A stretch of DNA of 64,000 nucleotides from Acidimicrobiales bacterium (GCA_040219085.1 JAVJTC010000007.1:84426-148425); one strand, 5' to 3'; counted from the first letter of the stretch, positions 29,709-41,800 are shown. The notes: generated by a model not told the origin, from the sequence alone. A program made the numbers and translations.

Positions 29709-30227
29709 ATGACCCCCGTTCTCGGCCTGATGGTCGCCCAGAACATCGCCTTCTACGTGATCGCCGCGATCATGGTCCTCGCCGGCCTGCGCGTCGTCAC
29801 GACCAACAACGTCGTGCACGCGGCGCTCTATCTGGTCGTGGTGCTCGCCGGGGTCGCCGCACAGTTCCTGATCCTCGGTGCCGAGTTCATCGGCGTCACG
29901 CAGGTGCTGGTCTACATCGGCGCCGTGATCGTGTTGTTCCTGTTCGGCATCATGTTGACCCGGGCCAAGATCGGCCGTGAGGACGTCACGGATCACACCG
30001 GAGCGGTCCGGGGCGCGGCCCTGTTCACGGCACTCCTGCTCACCGCCGTCACGGTCTACTCCGTCCTCGACTGGTTCCGGGACGTCGAGTTGCCCACCGA
30101 GACCCGCACCACCACGGCCCAGGTCTCGGACTCGATCTTCTCGCAGTACATCGTCGCCTTCGAGGCGACCTCGGTCCTGCTGCTGGCGGCGCTCATCGGC
30201 GCCATCGTCATAGCGAGAAAGGAGTAG
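29709..30227 (+). CDS. nuoJ: NADH-quinone oxidoreductase-like subunit J, copy 2
   Basis: NuoJ (172 residues) has five helices with the conserved VLVYIGAVIVLFLFGIML (about 65-82) helix. It is close to the family norm and lacks the long loop and acidic tail of the first copy. It follows nuoI after three bases. Confidence 0.94.
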   Translation: MTPVLGLMVAQNIAFYVIAAIMVLAGLRVVTTNNVVHAALYLVVVLAGVAAQFLILGAEFIGVTQVLVYIGAVIVLFLFGIMLTRAKIGREDVTDHTGAVRGAALFTALLLTAVTVYSVLDWFRDVELPTETRTTTAQVSDSIFSQYIVAFEATSVLLLAALIGAIVIARKE

Positions 30228-30231
30228 CACC

Positions 30232-30531
30232 GTGTACCTGAGCCAGTTCCTCGTCCTGTCCGCGGTGCTCTTCTCGATCGGTGTCTACGGCGTCCTCGCC
30301 CGCCGCAACGGCGTTCTCGTCCTCATGTCGATCGAGTTGATCCTCAACGCGGTCAACATCAACCTCGTGGCGTTCGGCGCCTTCCACGGCAACATCGCCG
30401 GCGAGGTCTTCGCTCTGTTCGTCATCGCCGTCGCCGCCGCTGAGGTCGGCGTCGGGCTGGCGATCGTCCTGTTGATCTACCGCAACCGCCGCAGCGTCGA
30501 CCTGGACCAGGTCGACACGATGAGGGGCTGA
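30232..30531 (+). CDS. nuoK: NADH-quinone oxidoreductase-like subunit K, copy 2
   Basis: NuoK (99 residues) has three helices. The conserved glutamates are in SIELILNAVN (about 35-44) and AAAEVGVG (about 66-73). It starts at GTG 30232 with a GAAAGGAG ribosome site and is four bases from nuoL. Confidence 0.95.
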   Translation: MYLSQFLVLSAVLFSIGVYGVLARRNGVLVLMSIELILNAVNINLVAFGAFHGNIAGEVFALFVIAVAAAEVGVGLAIVLLIYRNRRSVDLDQVDTMRG

Positions 30532-30535
30532 TCGC

Positions 30536-32863
<2,328 letters not shown>

Positions 32864-32881
32864 GAAGGACAGCCGAGAACA

Positions 32882-34531
32882 ATGAATCTCGACGACTGGG
32901 GCCTGAGCCTCATCACCTTCATCCCGCTCGTGGGTGCGGTGCTGTTGATGCTCATCCCGAAGGCCGAGGAGCAACTGATCAAGGCCGTGGCGCTGTTGGC
33001 GTCCCTGGCGACGGCCGTGTTCGCCGTCATCCTCCTCGCCGAGTTCGATTTCAGTGACACGAGCGAATTGCAGTTCGTCGTCGACGAACGCTGGATCGAT
33101 GTCATCAACAGCCGCTACATCATGGGAATCGACGGCATCTCCCTGCCGATGATCCTGTTGACGGTGGGCATCGTCCCGTTGTGCATCATCTACTCGTTCA
33201 ACCACTTCCCCGAGCCGCACAACCCCAAGGCCTTCCTCAGCCTCATCCTGATCCTCGAGACGGGCATGATCGGCACCTTCGTCGCCCAGGACCTGATCCT
33301 GTTCTTCGTGTTCTTCGAGGTCGTCCTTCTCCCGATGTACTTCATGATCGGAGTCTGGGGTGGCGAGGACCGGCGGTACGCCTCGCTCAAGTTCTTCATC
33401 TACACGATGTTCGGTTCGGCGCTGATGCTCATCAGCTTCCTGGCCCTGTTCTTCCTGTCCGACGGGACCCTCGTGGGCCTCGACGTCGTCAACACCTTCG
33501 ACATGCGGGCACTGTCCGGCGGCGCCACCTCCGCCATCGCCCGGTCGGCCCAGCTGTGGATCTTCGCCGGGATGTTCGTCGGCTTCGGCGTCAAGGTGCC
33601 CATGTTCCCGTTCCACACGTGGCTGCCCGACGCGCACACCCAGGCGCCCACCGTCGGCTCCGTCATCCTGGCCGCGGTGCTGTTGAAGCTCGGCACCTAC
33701 GGGTTCATCCGGATCGCCTTCCCGATGCTGCCCGAGGCTGCAGCGGCGTGGGCGCCGTTCATCGGCCTCCTGGCGGTGATCGGCATCATCTACGGTGCGC
33801 TGGGCTGTCTCGCGCAACGCGACATGAAGAGACTCATAGCGTTCTCGTCGGTCGCGCACATGGGTTTCGTCATGCTCGGTATCTCCACGATGACCGACTT
33901 CGGTATCAACGCCGCCGTGTTCGGCATGGTCGCCCACGGTCTCATCACCGGCATGTTGTTCTTCATCGCCGGTTCGGTGAAGGACCGGTTCCACACGCTC
34001 GACATGGGTCGGCTGGGTGGGCTTCTGATCCAGGCACCGCGGATGGGCTGGATTCTGGGTTTCTGCGTCATGGCGTCGTTGGGACTTCCCGGCCTCGCCG
34101 GGTTCTGGGGTGAGTTCCCGGCCATCCTCGCGTCCTACAACCCGGCCGCTGCGCTGCCCGAGGCCACCTTCCGGGGCTACATGGTGGTCGCCGCTCTGGG
34201 CACAGTCCTGGCCGCGGGCTACCTCTTGTGGATGCTCCAGAAGACGGCCTTCGGGACTCCCACCGAGGAGTTCGCGGACGACCCCCACATCACCGACGCC
34301 AAGCCCATCGAGTACGTCGCATGGGCGCCGATCCTCGTCTTCATCGTGCTGCTCGGCTTCTACCCGCGCCTTCTGCACGAGGCGACCGACGACGCCGTCG
34401 TCCAGAGCCTCGTGGTCGAGGACCACGGAACCGGTGAGGGCAACTGTCTCGAGCTCGAAGGCGACCTCGCCGACGACTGCTTCGACGCGATCCGCGTCGC
34501 TCTCGGCGGCGAATCCGCCCAGGGAGGCTGA
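32882..34531 (+). CDS. nuoM: NADH-quinone oxidoreductase-like subunit M, copy 2
   Basis: NuoM (549 residues) has FFVFFEVVLLPMYFMIG, HTWLPDAHTQAPTVGSV (about 246-262) and QRDMKRLIAFSSVAHMG, all features of the antiporter-like proton-pumping family. There is only one nuoM in this operon, so it is not the two-NuoM type of complex. An AGGAAGGA ribosome site precedes the ATG. A short polar tail follows the last helix. Confidence 0.95.
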   Translation: MNLDDWGLSLITFIPLVGAVLLMLIPKAEEQLIKAVALLASLATAVFAVILLAEFDFSDTSELQFVVDERWIDVINSRYIMGIDGISLPMILLTVGIVPLCIIYSFNHFPEPHNPKAFLSLILILETGMIGTFVAQDLILFFVFFEVVLLPMYFMIGVWGGEDRRYASLKFFIYTMFGSALMLISFLALFFLSDGTLVGLDVVNTFDMRALSGGATSAIARSAQLWIFAGMFVGFGVKVPMFPFHTWLPDAHTQAPTVGSVILAAVLLKLGTYGFIRIAFPMLPEAAAAWAPFIGLLAVIGIIYGALGCLAQRDMKRLIAFSSVAHMGFVMLGISTMTDFGINAAVFGMVAHGLITGMLFFIAGSVKDRFHTLDMGRLGGLLIQAPRMGWILGFCVMASLGLPGLAGFWGEFPAILASYNPAAALPEATFRGYMVVAALGTVLAAGYLLWMLQKTAFGTPTEEFADDPHITDAKPIEYVAWAPILVFIVLLGFYPRLLHEATDDAVVQSLVVEDHGTGEGNCLELEGDLADDCFDAIRVALGGESAQGG

Positions 34532-34534
34532 TCG

Positions 34535-36121
34535 ATGGTCCTGGCCGCCCTGGCCGCCGTCGCCCGGACCGCCCAGACGGTCGTGGAGCAGGCCCCGTTC
34601 ATCCGGCCTGACATCGACTGGCACGCCATCGCGCCCGAGCTCACCCTGCTCGGTGTCGGCGCGCTGCTGACGCTGTTCGACATCATCTTCGCCGAGCGCG
34701 GGCGCGCTCTCACCGCGGCTCTCGCGGGTGTCGGCCTCCTCGGTGTCATGATCCCCATCGCCACCCTCGCCATCGACGGAGTGGCCTCCGAGCCCAGGGT
34801 GATGTTCGGTGGGGCCTATGTCGTCGACGGCTATTCGCTGGTCCTCAAGGCCGTGTTCGTTCTCGCGGGCTACCTGGTCATCTTGTTGTCGACCAACTAC
34901 ATAGCCGAGGGCGACTACTGGGAGAACGAGTACTACGGCCTGCTGTCGGCCTCGATTCTCGGCATGGTCGTCATGGCGTCGGCCCGGGACCTCATCACGA
35001 TTTTCATCGCCCTCGAACTCATCTCCATCCCCGCCTACATGCTCGCCGCATGGCGCAAGCGCGATCTGAAATCGAACGAGGCCGGGCTGAAGTACTACCT
35101 GATGGGTGTGTTCGCCAGCGGCATCCTGCTCTACGGCATGTCGCTGCTGTTCGGCGTGACCGGTACCACGATCCTCGAGGAGATCGCGACCTTCAACGCG
35201 TTCAACCCCGCTGTGGACTCGACGTCGGACCCGATCGTCAGCGTCGGGCTCATCTTCGTCATCGTCGGATTCGCCTTCAAGGTCTCGTCCTTCCCGTTCC
35301 ACACCTGGGCACCCGACACCTATGAGGGCGCACCGACGCCTGTCACCGCCTTCTTGTCGGTGCTGTCGAAGGCCGCCGGATTCGTCGGCCTGATGAACCT
35401 CGTCTTCGTCGGCTTCTGGGGCCGCGACGACGTCTACGGCCCCGCCATCTGGTTCCTCGCCGCAGCATCGATGACCGGCGGCAACCTGATGGCTCTGCGA
35501 CAGACGAGCATCATCCGGATGATGGCCTACTCCGGCGTCGCCCAGGCCGGTTTCATGCTGGCGCCGCTGGCCATCGCCGGCGAGAACCTCGACACAGCCG
35601 ACAAGGCGGTGACGGCGACCGTCACCTACGTGGTCATCTACGCGGCCATGAACCTCGGGATCTTCGGGGTGATCATGGCGGTCTCGCGCCGCACCCGCAG
35701 CGCGGAGCTCGATTCCTACAACGGTCTGTTCAAGTACGCGCCCGCCCTGGGTGTGTCCATGACGGTGTTCCTCGCTGCGCTGGCCGGGATCCCCCCACTG
35801 GGCGGTTGGTTCGCCAAGTTCTCGGTCTTCTCGGCGATCGTCTCGGCCGACACGCCCGCCGCCTATGCGCTCGCCGCGATCGCCGCCGCCAACACCGCCC
35901 TCGCCTTCGGCTACTACGGCCGTGTGGCCGCCAGGGTGTGGATCGAAGATCCCGCAACCGACGCCGACACGACGCCGATCAGGGTCCCCTTCGCGCTGCA
36001 GTCGGCGTTGGTGCTCACCGCAGCCGGGACCCTGCTCTTCGGCATCTACCCGCAGGTGGTCACGAGGTTCACCGACGTCTCACTCGTGCCCCAGGCGGTC
36101 GCCGTCGCCATCGGCGGCTGA
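34535..36121 (+). CDS. nuoN: NADH-quinone oxidoreductase-like subunit N, copy 2
   Basis: NuoN (528 residues) contains the ALELISIPAYMLAAW glutamate helix, the core FHTWAPDTYEGAPTPVTA (about 254-271) and the RQTSIIRMMAYSGVAQAG motif, in which the usual basic residue pattern is shifted relative to copy 1 (QTDVKRMLAYSS). It ends the 11-gene operon, 24 bases before the methyltransferase gene, which is probably co-transcribed. Confidence 0.95.
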   Translation: MVLAALAAVARTAQTVVEQAPFIRPDIDWHAIAPELTLLGVGALLTLFDIIFAERGRALTAALAGVGLLGVMIPIATLAIDGVASEPRVMFGGAYVVDGYSLVLKAVFVLAGYLVILLSTNYIAEGDYWENEYYGLLSASILGMVVMASARDLITIFIALELISIPAYMLAAWRKRDLKSNEAGLKYYLMGVFASGILLYGMSLLFGVTGTTILEEIATFNAFNPAVDSTSDPIVSVGLIFVIVGFAFKVSSFPFHTWAPDTYEGAPTPVTAFLSVLSKAAGFVGLMNLVFVGFWGRDDVYGPAIWFLAAASMTGGNLMALRQTSIIRMMAYSGVAQAGFMLAPLAIAGENLDTADKAVTATVTYVVIYAAMNLGIFGVIMAVSRRTRSAELDSYNGLFKYAPALGVSMTVFLAALAGIPPLGGWFAKFSVFSAIVSADTPAAYALAAIAAANTALAFGYYGRVAARVWIEDPATDADTTPIRVPFALQSALVLTAAGTLLFGIYPQVVTRFTDVSLVPQAVAVAIGG

Positions 36122-36145
36122 CCGCTGCCGACAGGTTGGCCGCGG

Positions 36146-37354
36146 ATGCTGCCGGCCATCGTCGCTGCCATCGAGCGGGAAGGCTCGATCGGGTTCGACC
36201 GCTATCAGGAACTGGCCCTCTACGGCCCCGGTGGTTTCTTCGAAGCCGGCGCCGGAGCGGGCCGTCGCTCGGACTTCCTCACCAGCGCCGAGGTCGGCCC
36301 ACTGTTCGGCGAGGTCATCGCCCGCGCCCTCGACGGGTGGTGGGACGAACTCGAGCGTCCTGAGCCCTTCGTCGTCGTCGAGGCCGGCGCCGGCGTCGGG
36401 AGACTCGCACGGGCGGTGCTGGCCGCCGAACCGCGCTGCGCGAGCGCGCTGCGCTACGTCCTCGTCGAGCGTTCGCCGGTCCTGCGCCGTGCCCAGGAGC
36501 GGATTCTGACCCTCACGGACCCCGCGCTGAGCTTCGCCGGTGTCGGCGACGACGACGAGGAGAGCGACCGGCGACGACCACCGCCCGGCCCGATCGTCAC
36601 CAGCCTCAGCGAGCTTCCGACCGGGCCCTTCGTCGGGGTCGTTCTCGCCAACGAACTCCTCGACAACCTGCCCGTCCGCATCGCCGAGAAGAACGCCGCC
36701 GGCTGGTCCGAGATCCGGGTCACCCTCACGAAGACGGGCGGTGGTGACGATGCCCTCTGCGAGCTGTCCGTGCCGCTCGCCGAGGAGGCATCCGCCCACC
36801 TCGACCGACTCGTGCCGGTTCCGCTCGAACCCGGCTCGCGTGTCCCCATCGCTGTCGCTGCCAGGAACTGGCTGCGCGACGCCGGCGAGATCGTGGATCG
36901 GGGCCGAGTCGTGGTCGTCGACTACGGCGAGACCACAGCGACGCTCGGTCGACGAGGTGGTTGGCTGCGCACCTATCGCGACCACGACAGGGGCGCCGAC
37001 CCCTACCTCGAACCCGGTTGCCTCGACATCACCAGCGACGTGCCGCTCGATCAACTCGATCCCCTCGGGTCGCCCGACATCGACGTGGACCAGGCATCGT
37101 TCCTGCGTGGCCACGGGATCGAGGACCTCGTGGCCGAGGGCCGGCGCATATGGGCTGAACGGGCCGCCATCGGTGACCTCGCGGCCATGCGGGCCCGAAG
37201 CCGCATCGGCGAGTCCGAAGCCCTGCTCGATCCGGCGGGGCTCGGGGGGTTCCGCGTTCTCGGCTGGCGCATCGGACGGCAACTCATGATTCCCCCGGCC
37301 GGCGCCGATAGTGGTTGGAGAGGCGCGCCGGGCGGGACCCTCCCGTCGCGGTAG
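36146..37354 (+). CDS. MidA/NDUFAF7-family SAM-dependent methyltransferase, likely complex I assembly factor
   Basis: The 402-residue protein has the DUF185 family pattern: LYGPGGFF, DFLTSAEVGPLFGEVIA (about 43-59), the SAM-binding VEAGAGVGRLARAVL (about 76-90) and ANELLDNLPVR (about 169-179). In eukaryotes NDUFAF7 dimethylates an arginine of NDUFS2, the NuoD homologue, and is needed for complex I assembly. The gene lies 24 bases after the last gene of the second complex I operon, whose NuoD keeps that arginine while the first NuoD does not. Methylation of the second NuoD is a reasoned inference. The C-terminal tail is Gly/Pro-rich. Confidence 0.88.
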   Translation: MLPAIVAAIEREGSIGFDRYQELALYGPGGFFEAGAGAGRRSDFLTSAEVGPLFGEVIARALDGWWDELERPEPFVVVEAGAGVGRLARAVLAAEPRCASALRYVLVERSPVLRRAQERILTLTDPALSFAGVGDDDEESDRRRPPPGPIVTSLSELPTGPFVGVVLANELLDNLPVRIAEKNAAGWSEIRVTLTKTGGGDDALCELSVPLAEEASAHLDRLVPVPLEPGSRVPIAVAARNWLRDAGEIVDRGRVVVVDYGETTATLGRRGGWLRTYRDHDRGADPYLEPGCLDITSDVPLDQLDPLGSPDIDVDQASFLRGHGIEDLVAEGRRIWAERAAIGDLAAMRARSRIGESEALLDPAGLGGFRVLGWRIGRQLMIPPAGADSGWRGAPGGTLPSR

Positions 37355-37370
37355 CCTCCGGACAGACGCC

Positions 37371-37850
37371 ATGTTTCTCTACCACCTGATCCGCCGACTT
37401 CTCGACCGCTACCGCTTCCTGCGGTACGCCAGCGTGTCGGCCGTCGTCGTCCCGCTCGGCCAGATCATGCTCTACATCTTCCACTCCGGACTCGGTTGGG
37501 CGCCCGTCACCTCCAACATCGCTGCGGTCGCCATTGCGACCGTCCCCGCCTACCAGCTCAACCGGATGTGGGTGTGGGGCCAGACCGGAAAGTCGCATCT
37601 GACCCGGGAGATAATTCCCTTCTGGGCGATCGCCTTCGCGGGGCTGCTCCTGTCGACATTGGCCGTGAACTTCGTCCAGGGCCGCACGGACGCCCAGCTC
37701 GCCGTGAACGGTGCCAACCTGGTGGCGTTCGGGGCCCTGTGGGTCGTCAAGTTCTTCGCCTGTGACCAGCTGCTGTTCGGCGGAGCCGACGATGAGACGC
37801 ATTCGACCGCGGGCGACGTGGTGGCGGCCGAGGTCCCGACTGCCCCATGA
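37371..37850 (+). CDS. GtrA family membrane protein
   Basis: The 159-residue protein has four hydrophobic helices and the GtrA-family pattern: FLRYASVSAVV near the N-terminus, PAYQLNRMWVWG between helices 2 and 3, and ALWVVKFFACDQLLF at the last helix. GtrA proteins are linked to moving polyprenyl-linked sugars across the membrane for cell-surface glycosylation. The ATG at 37371 follows a possible -10 box, TAGCCT (37352-37357), by 13 bases. The substrate cannot be told from sequence. Confidence 0.85.
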   Translation: MFLYHLIRRLLDRYRFLRYASVSAVVVPLGQIMLYIFHSGLGWAPVTSNIAAVAIATVPAYQLNRMWVWGQTGKSHLTREIIPFWAIAFAGLLLSTLAVNFVQGRTDAQLAVNGANLVAFGALWVVKFFACDQLLFGGADDETHSTAGDVVAAEVPTAP

Positions 37851-37859
37851 TCGTGCGGG

Positions 37860-38474
37860 ATGGATCCCGCACGACGCCGACACGCTGAGGCCGCACGCGG
37901 CTTCATGCCCCCTGAAGAGGGGGTCGCACTCCACGAGGCGGCACTCGCCGCGCCCCGGGGTCCGTTCCTCGAGGTCGGTAGCTACTGCGGGAAGTCGGCC
38001 ATCTACATCGGAGCTGCCGCAGAGGCGAGGTCGACGATCCTGTTCTGCGTCGATCACCACCGTGGCTCCGAGGAGAACCAGCCGGGCTGGGAATGGCACG
38101 AGCCCGACCTGGTCGATCCGGCCACCGGCCGAATCGACACCCTGCCCCGGTTCCGCCGGGCGGTGCACGATGCCGGCCTGGAGCCCATCGTGGTCGGGGT
38201 CGTGGGAGACTCGTCGACCGTGGCCCAGCACTGGTCGACACCGCTCGGATTCCTCTTCATCGACGGTGGTCACGGCGCGGAGCCCGCGCATGGGGACTAC
38301 GAGGGCTGGACACCACACGTGTCCGGCGGCGGCCTTCTCGCCATCCATGACGTGTTCCCCGATCCCGCCGACGGTGGTCGTCCGCCATTCGAGATCTACC
38401 TGCGGGCCCTGGAGGACGGCTTCCGTGAGGTCTCCGCGACAGGCTCTCTGAGAGTGCTGGAGCGGACCGGGTGA
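37860..38474 (+). CDS. Class I SAM-dependent methyltransferase (Methyltransf_24 type)
   Basis: The 204-residue protein has the SAM motif FLEVGSYCGKSAIYIG (about 36-51), an acidic VDHH after strand 2, and FLFIDGGHGAEPAHGD followed by GGLLAIHDVF. These are typical of small sugar or surface-molecule O-methyltransferases. It lies between gtrA and a lipoprotein gene and overlaps the latter by four bases (GTGA). The substrate is unknown. Confidence 0.8.
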   Translation: MDPARRRHAEAARGFMPPEEGVALHEAALAAPRGPFLEVGSYCGKSAIYIGAAAEARSTILFCVDHHRGSEENQPGWEWHEPDLVDPATGRIDTLPRFRRAVHDAGLEPIVVGVVGDSSTVAQHWSTPLGFLFIDGGHGAEPAHGDYEGWTPHVSGGGLLAIHDVFPDPADGGRPPFEIYLRALEDGFREVSATGSLRVLERTG

Positions 38475-40009
38475 TCCGCCGTCTCGCAGTCGCCCTGATC
38501 TGTGTCGCCGTTCTCGCGGCGGCGTGTTCCGGCGGTGACGACGGGGGAGAGGTTCCGGCACCCGCCGGCTCGGCTCTCGACATCGACGGGACCGTCCTAT
38601 GGTCCCGGACTTTCGCCCGCACGGGTGACCCTGCGGCGTCGTCGGGGGTCATCTTGCGCACCGACGTCCTCGCGTCGACCGCGGCGGGTCTGGTGGTCGC
38701 CTCCGGTCCTACCGCGGCGTTCTCACAGGTCTCGGTGGGCGTGATCGACCCCGCCGACGGTGGCAGCGTCTGGATCCAGGACGTCGGCGTCGGCCTGCGC
38801 AGTGACGTGATCGGCGTCGTCGACGACGTCGTGGTGGTGGTGGCCCGGGAGAGCGGCGCCGAGATCGACACCGTGCGGGGATTCGATCTCGTCGACGGCG
38901 AGCAGCGTTGGACCTTCGAGGCCCCGGCGGTGACCGTCCTCGTCGTCGACGACCTGGTGGTGGTCGGTTCGAGCGACGGTACGACTGCGCTCGAGCCTTT
39001 CACGGGCGTGGCCGTGTGGAGTGACTCCAGACGGACGCCCCTCGGCGAGGTCGGGGCCGGTCTCCTCTCCGTGCGACTGTCCGACACCGAACCGCCGAGC
39101 CTCGCGCTCATCGACATGGCGACCGGCGAGGCCGACTGGACACTCGACGTCGGCGAAGACGCCGTCGCCGAACTGCGGGCGCTGCTGGCCAATGCCGAGG
39201 CCGAGGCCCTGGTCCCACCCGCAGTGCTACCGCTGGTGGCCGGTGACGGCTCGATCCGGGCACTCGACCTCGAGACGAGTGAGGTCTCCGCTCCACTTCA
39301 GGTCGGGCTGTCGTCGCCCACGGCCGGGGTCGTCGAGGTCATCGCCGTCGGTCGCCCCGACGAGATCATCGTGTGCAGCGGCGACGACACGAGGGTGCGC
39401 CTCGTCGGCGTCGAGCTCGTGGCCGGCCAGCGGCCCGAGGTCCTCTTCGATCGCGTCCTCCCAGCGTTCCAGGTGGGAGCGACGTCCTTCACGCCCCAGG
39501 TCGCCGATCCCGGTATCCGTCGTCTCGTTCTCACCGGCGGGGCGCGGCGGCCGTGTCGTCCGGACGCGTCGGAGGGATTCGGTGGACTGGCGGTGCTGGA
39601 CTCGGTGACGGGCGAAGTGATCTCCACGGCCGACGGCCTCGATCGGGTCATCCTCGACTCGCAGCCCGTACTGGCGGGCCTCAACCGACCGGTCTCGCCG
39701 CTCATCGTCTTCCGTGAGACCGACCAGGCCTCCGGCGAGGTCAGCTGGACACTGATCGACCTGTCATCGGGGGAGACGCGCTGGCGCGTGGTGGACACGA
39801 CCCCCGCCCGGGTCCTGTCGATCGTCGCGGGTTCGGTGATCGTCTGGGAGGCGGAATCCACGACGGTCGGGGGCCTCGACATCACCACCGGCGAGTTGTC
39901 GTGGGTGGTACCCCTCACCGATGTCGACCCGGCGGGGGAGCGCACCGCTGCGGCCGACTCGGAGACTCTCTACCTGGGGTTCGGCGATCGTCTGGTCGCC
40001 GTCGGCTGA
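38471..40009 (+). CDS. Lipoprotein with PQQ-like beta-propeller repeats
   Basis: The 512-residue protein has a lipoprotein signal peptide with lipobox LAAACSGG (Cys at about 19), then an acidic Gly-rich linker and repeated segments of the type GxxxWxxD/T (for example GSVWIQDV, EQRWTFEA, AVWSDS, EADWTLDV, ETRWRVVD, ELSWVVPL). Such repeats build a six- to eight-bladed PQQ-like propeller without evidence of PQQ binding. It is expected at the outer face of the membrane as a scaffold or binding protein. Its last 40 bases overlap the convergent gene's 3' end. Confidence 0.8.
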   Translation: MIRRLAVALICVAVLAAACSGGDDGGEVPAPAGSALDIDGTVLWSRTFARTGDPAASSGVILRTDVLASTAAGLVVASGPTAAFSQVSVGVIDPADGGSVWIQDVGVGLRSDVIGVVDDVVVVVARESGAEIDTVRGFDLVDGEQRWTFEAPAVTVLVVDDLVVVGSSDGTTALEPFTGVAVWSDSRRTPLGEVGAGLLSVRLSDTEPPSLALIDMATGEADWTLDVGEDAVAELRALLANAEAEALVPPAVLPLVAGDGSIRALDLETSEVSAPLQVGLSSPTAGVVEVIAVGRPDEIIVCSGDDTRVRLVGVELVAGQRPEVLFDRVLPAFQVGATSFTPQVADPGIRRLVLTGGARRPCRPDASEGFGGLAVLDSVTGEVISTADGLDRVILDSQPVLAGLNRPVSPLIVFRETDQASGEVSWTLIDLSSGETRWRVVDTTPARVLSIVAGSVIVWEAESTTVGGLDITTGELSWVVPLTDVDPAGERTAAADSETLYLGFGDRLVAVG

Positions 40010-41049
40010 TCATCGTCGACCGACAGCAGCGTCGGCAGCGCCGCGTGGTCGATGAGGACGCCCGAGGTCGATGAGGACCGGGCGAGGGCGTCCGCGGCGA
40101 GGATGACCGCCGCGCCGCTGTACGTGGTGCGTTCGTCGGCGGGGAACCGCACACCCTGGGGGTGGACCACTCCGGTCCAGTAGTGACCGTCGTCGGTGCG
40201 CATGCTGCGCGTGAGCGAGAGCAGGTCGAGCGCGCGGTGGTGACTGCCGACCGCGGCGTGTGCCATCGTGCACTCCGCGGTCTCAGCGGTCGTGACCCAC
40301 GTCCGGTCTGCGACGCAGCGGACCCCCTTGCCCGCCATCACGAACTCGTCGTAGCGATCGGCGAGGCGTTCGCGCCCCTCGTCGCCGGTGATCACCCCGC
40401 ACAGGACCGGGTAGTACCAGTCCATCGCCCAGCGTTCTTTCGGGGCGAAGGCGTCGGGGTCGCTGCGGATCACGTGGGCCAGCCGGGCGGCCGCGAGTTC
40501 CCAGTCGGGGCGTTCGTGACCGAGGCGCTCCGCGAGCGCGAGGGCGCAGCGGATCGAGTGGTGGATGCTCGCGGAACCTGTGAGGAGTGCGAACGACCAG
40601 GGCGTGCCGTCGGGGTGGCGGGCCCAGCGGATCTCGCCCCGGGGACGTTGGAGCTCGAGGACCCAGTCGATCGCCCGGTCGACGACGGGCCACATCTCGG
40701 AGGCGAAGGCGAGGTCGGCCGTCGCCTTCAGGTGGTGCCAGATCCCCGTAGCGACGTACGCGACGCAGTTCGCATCGAACTTCTGTTGAGAGACCCCCTC
40801 GGCGACGTAGTACTGGTGCCAGGCGCCGTCGGGACGTTGGCGGCTCCGCAGCCAGTCGTATCCGCGGGCGGCGGCATCGTGGAGGCCGGCGACGTCGAGC
40901 GCCATGGCCGCCTCGACGTGATTCCAGGGGTCGGCGTGCCCGCCCGGGAACCAGGGGATCATCCCGTCGTCGAGCTGCCACGCGGCGATGGCCTCGGCGC
41001 TCTGGACCACCTCGGCGGCGGAGATCACGCCCGGCAGGTCAGGCGGCAC
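39970..41049 (-). CDS. Alpha-toroid (prenyltransferase-like) protein
   Basis: The 359-residue protein has repeats typical of an alpha/alpha toroid, as in squalene cyclase, prenyltransferase and some glycosidase folds: DGMIPWFPGGHADPWNHVEA, LRSRQRPDGAWHQYY, ELQRPRGEIRWA, SIHHSIRCALALAE and TVVH-like segments near the end. The label prenyltransferase describes the fold, and a glycan substrate is equally plausible. It is the last gene of a minus-strand operon. The GTG start overlaps the upstream methyltransferase by 11 bases. The 3' end overlaps the convergent lipoprotein gene by 40 bases. Confidence 0.78.
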   Translation of the reverse strand: MPPDLPGVISAAEVVQSAEAIAAWQLDDGMIPWFPGGHADPWNHVEAAMALDVAGLHDAAARGYDWLRSRQRPDGAWHQYYVAEGVSQQKFDANCVAYVATGIWHHLKATADLAFASEMWPVVDRAIDWVLELQRPRGEIRWARHPDGTPWSFALLTGSASIHHSIRCALALAERLGHERPDWELAAARLAHVIRSDPDAFAPKERWAMDWYYPVLCGVITGDEGRERLADRYDEFVMAGKGVRCVADRTWVTTAETAECTMAHAAVGSHHRALDLLSLTRSMRTDDGHYWTGVVHPQGVRFPADERTTYSGAAVILAADALARSSSTSGVLIDHAALPTLLSVDDDQPTATRRSPNPR

Positions 41050-41800
41050 GGTCGACGCCTCTCTTCGCCGGCGTCGCCGTCCACGGTAGGGCGGGTCTCG
41101 TCGCGTAGATCACGAGACTCTTGCCGATCAGCGGGTCCAGGATCCGCTCCGCCGTGCGGGTTGCGAGCGGCCGCCGGCTGATGTCCCACAGCAGGAGACG
41201 ATGCCATGCCCGCACCGCCCGGTGCTCGTCGTCGGTGACGCCGACGGCACACTTGAGCCACCAGTAGGGAGAGTGCAGGGAGTGGACCTTGTGGTGGCCG
41301 TGCACGACGAGGCCGGCCGCCTCGATCATGGCAACGAGTCGGCGACGGCGGTAGATCCGGACGTGGCCGCCTTCCACGAAGGGGGCGTGGTATTCGTCGG
41401 TCAGCGCCCAACAGACCCGCTCGGGAAGCCAGGCCGGGACCGTGACCGCCAGCGCACCGCCGGGCTGCAGGACGCGCACCAACTCGGCCAGCGCGGCGCC
41501 GTCGTCGGGGACGTGCTCGAGGACCTCCGAGGCGATGATCCGGTCGAACGTGGCGTCGTGGAAGGGGAGGCGGGTGGCATCGGCGAGCGTCAGGTTCGCC
41601 GGGTCGCACCGTTCGCCCTCCGCGTGCATGGCGGCGAAGGTGGCACGGATCGACGTGAGCTCGGCGGGGGACAGGTCCACGGCGGTGACGTCCGCGCCGC
41701 GTCGGGCCGCCTCGAACGCATGACGACCGAAACCGGCGCCGAGGTCGAGGACCCGCTGGCCCGCGCGTACCCCCAGACGTTCGTAGTCGACCGTCAGCAC
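41039..41800 (-). CDS. Class I SAM-dependent methyltransferase of the glycan operon
   Basis: The 253-residue protein has motif I VLDLGAGFGRHAFEAARRGA near the N-terminus, ADVTAVDLS, and FDRIIASEVLEHVPDD (post-I and motif II), plus a Trp-rich segment SPYWWLKCAVG. The start is taken at GTG 41800 (MLTVDYERLG), which fits the family; GTG 41824 is an alternative. Either start overlaps the upstream glycosyltransferase gene. A methyltransferase, GT4 enzyme and toroid protein in one operon suggest modification of a surface glycan or glycolipid. Confidence 0.83.
   Translation of the reverse strand: MLTVDYERLGVRAGQRVLDLGAGFGRHAFEAARRGADVTAVDLSPAELTSIRATFAAMHAEGERCDPANLTLADATRLPFHDATFDRIIASEVLEHVPDDGAALAELVRVLQPGGALAVTVPAWLPERVCWALTDEYHAPFVEGGHVRIYRRRRLVAMIEAAGLVVHGHHKVHSLHSPYWWLKCAVGVTDDEHRAVRAWHRLLLWDISRRPLATRTAERILDPLIGKSLVIYATRPALPWTATPAKRGVDRAA

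Noticed and set aside
36146..36200. A second NuoM or other complex I subunit after the second nuoN
   Set aside because: The next gene has methyltransferase motifs and no membrane helices, and the second operon has only one nuoM.
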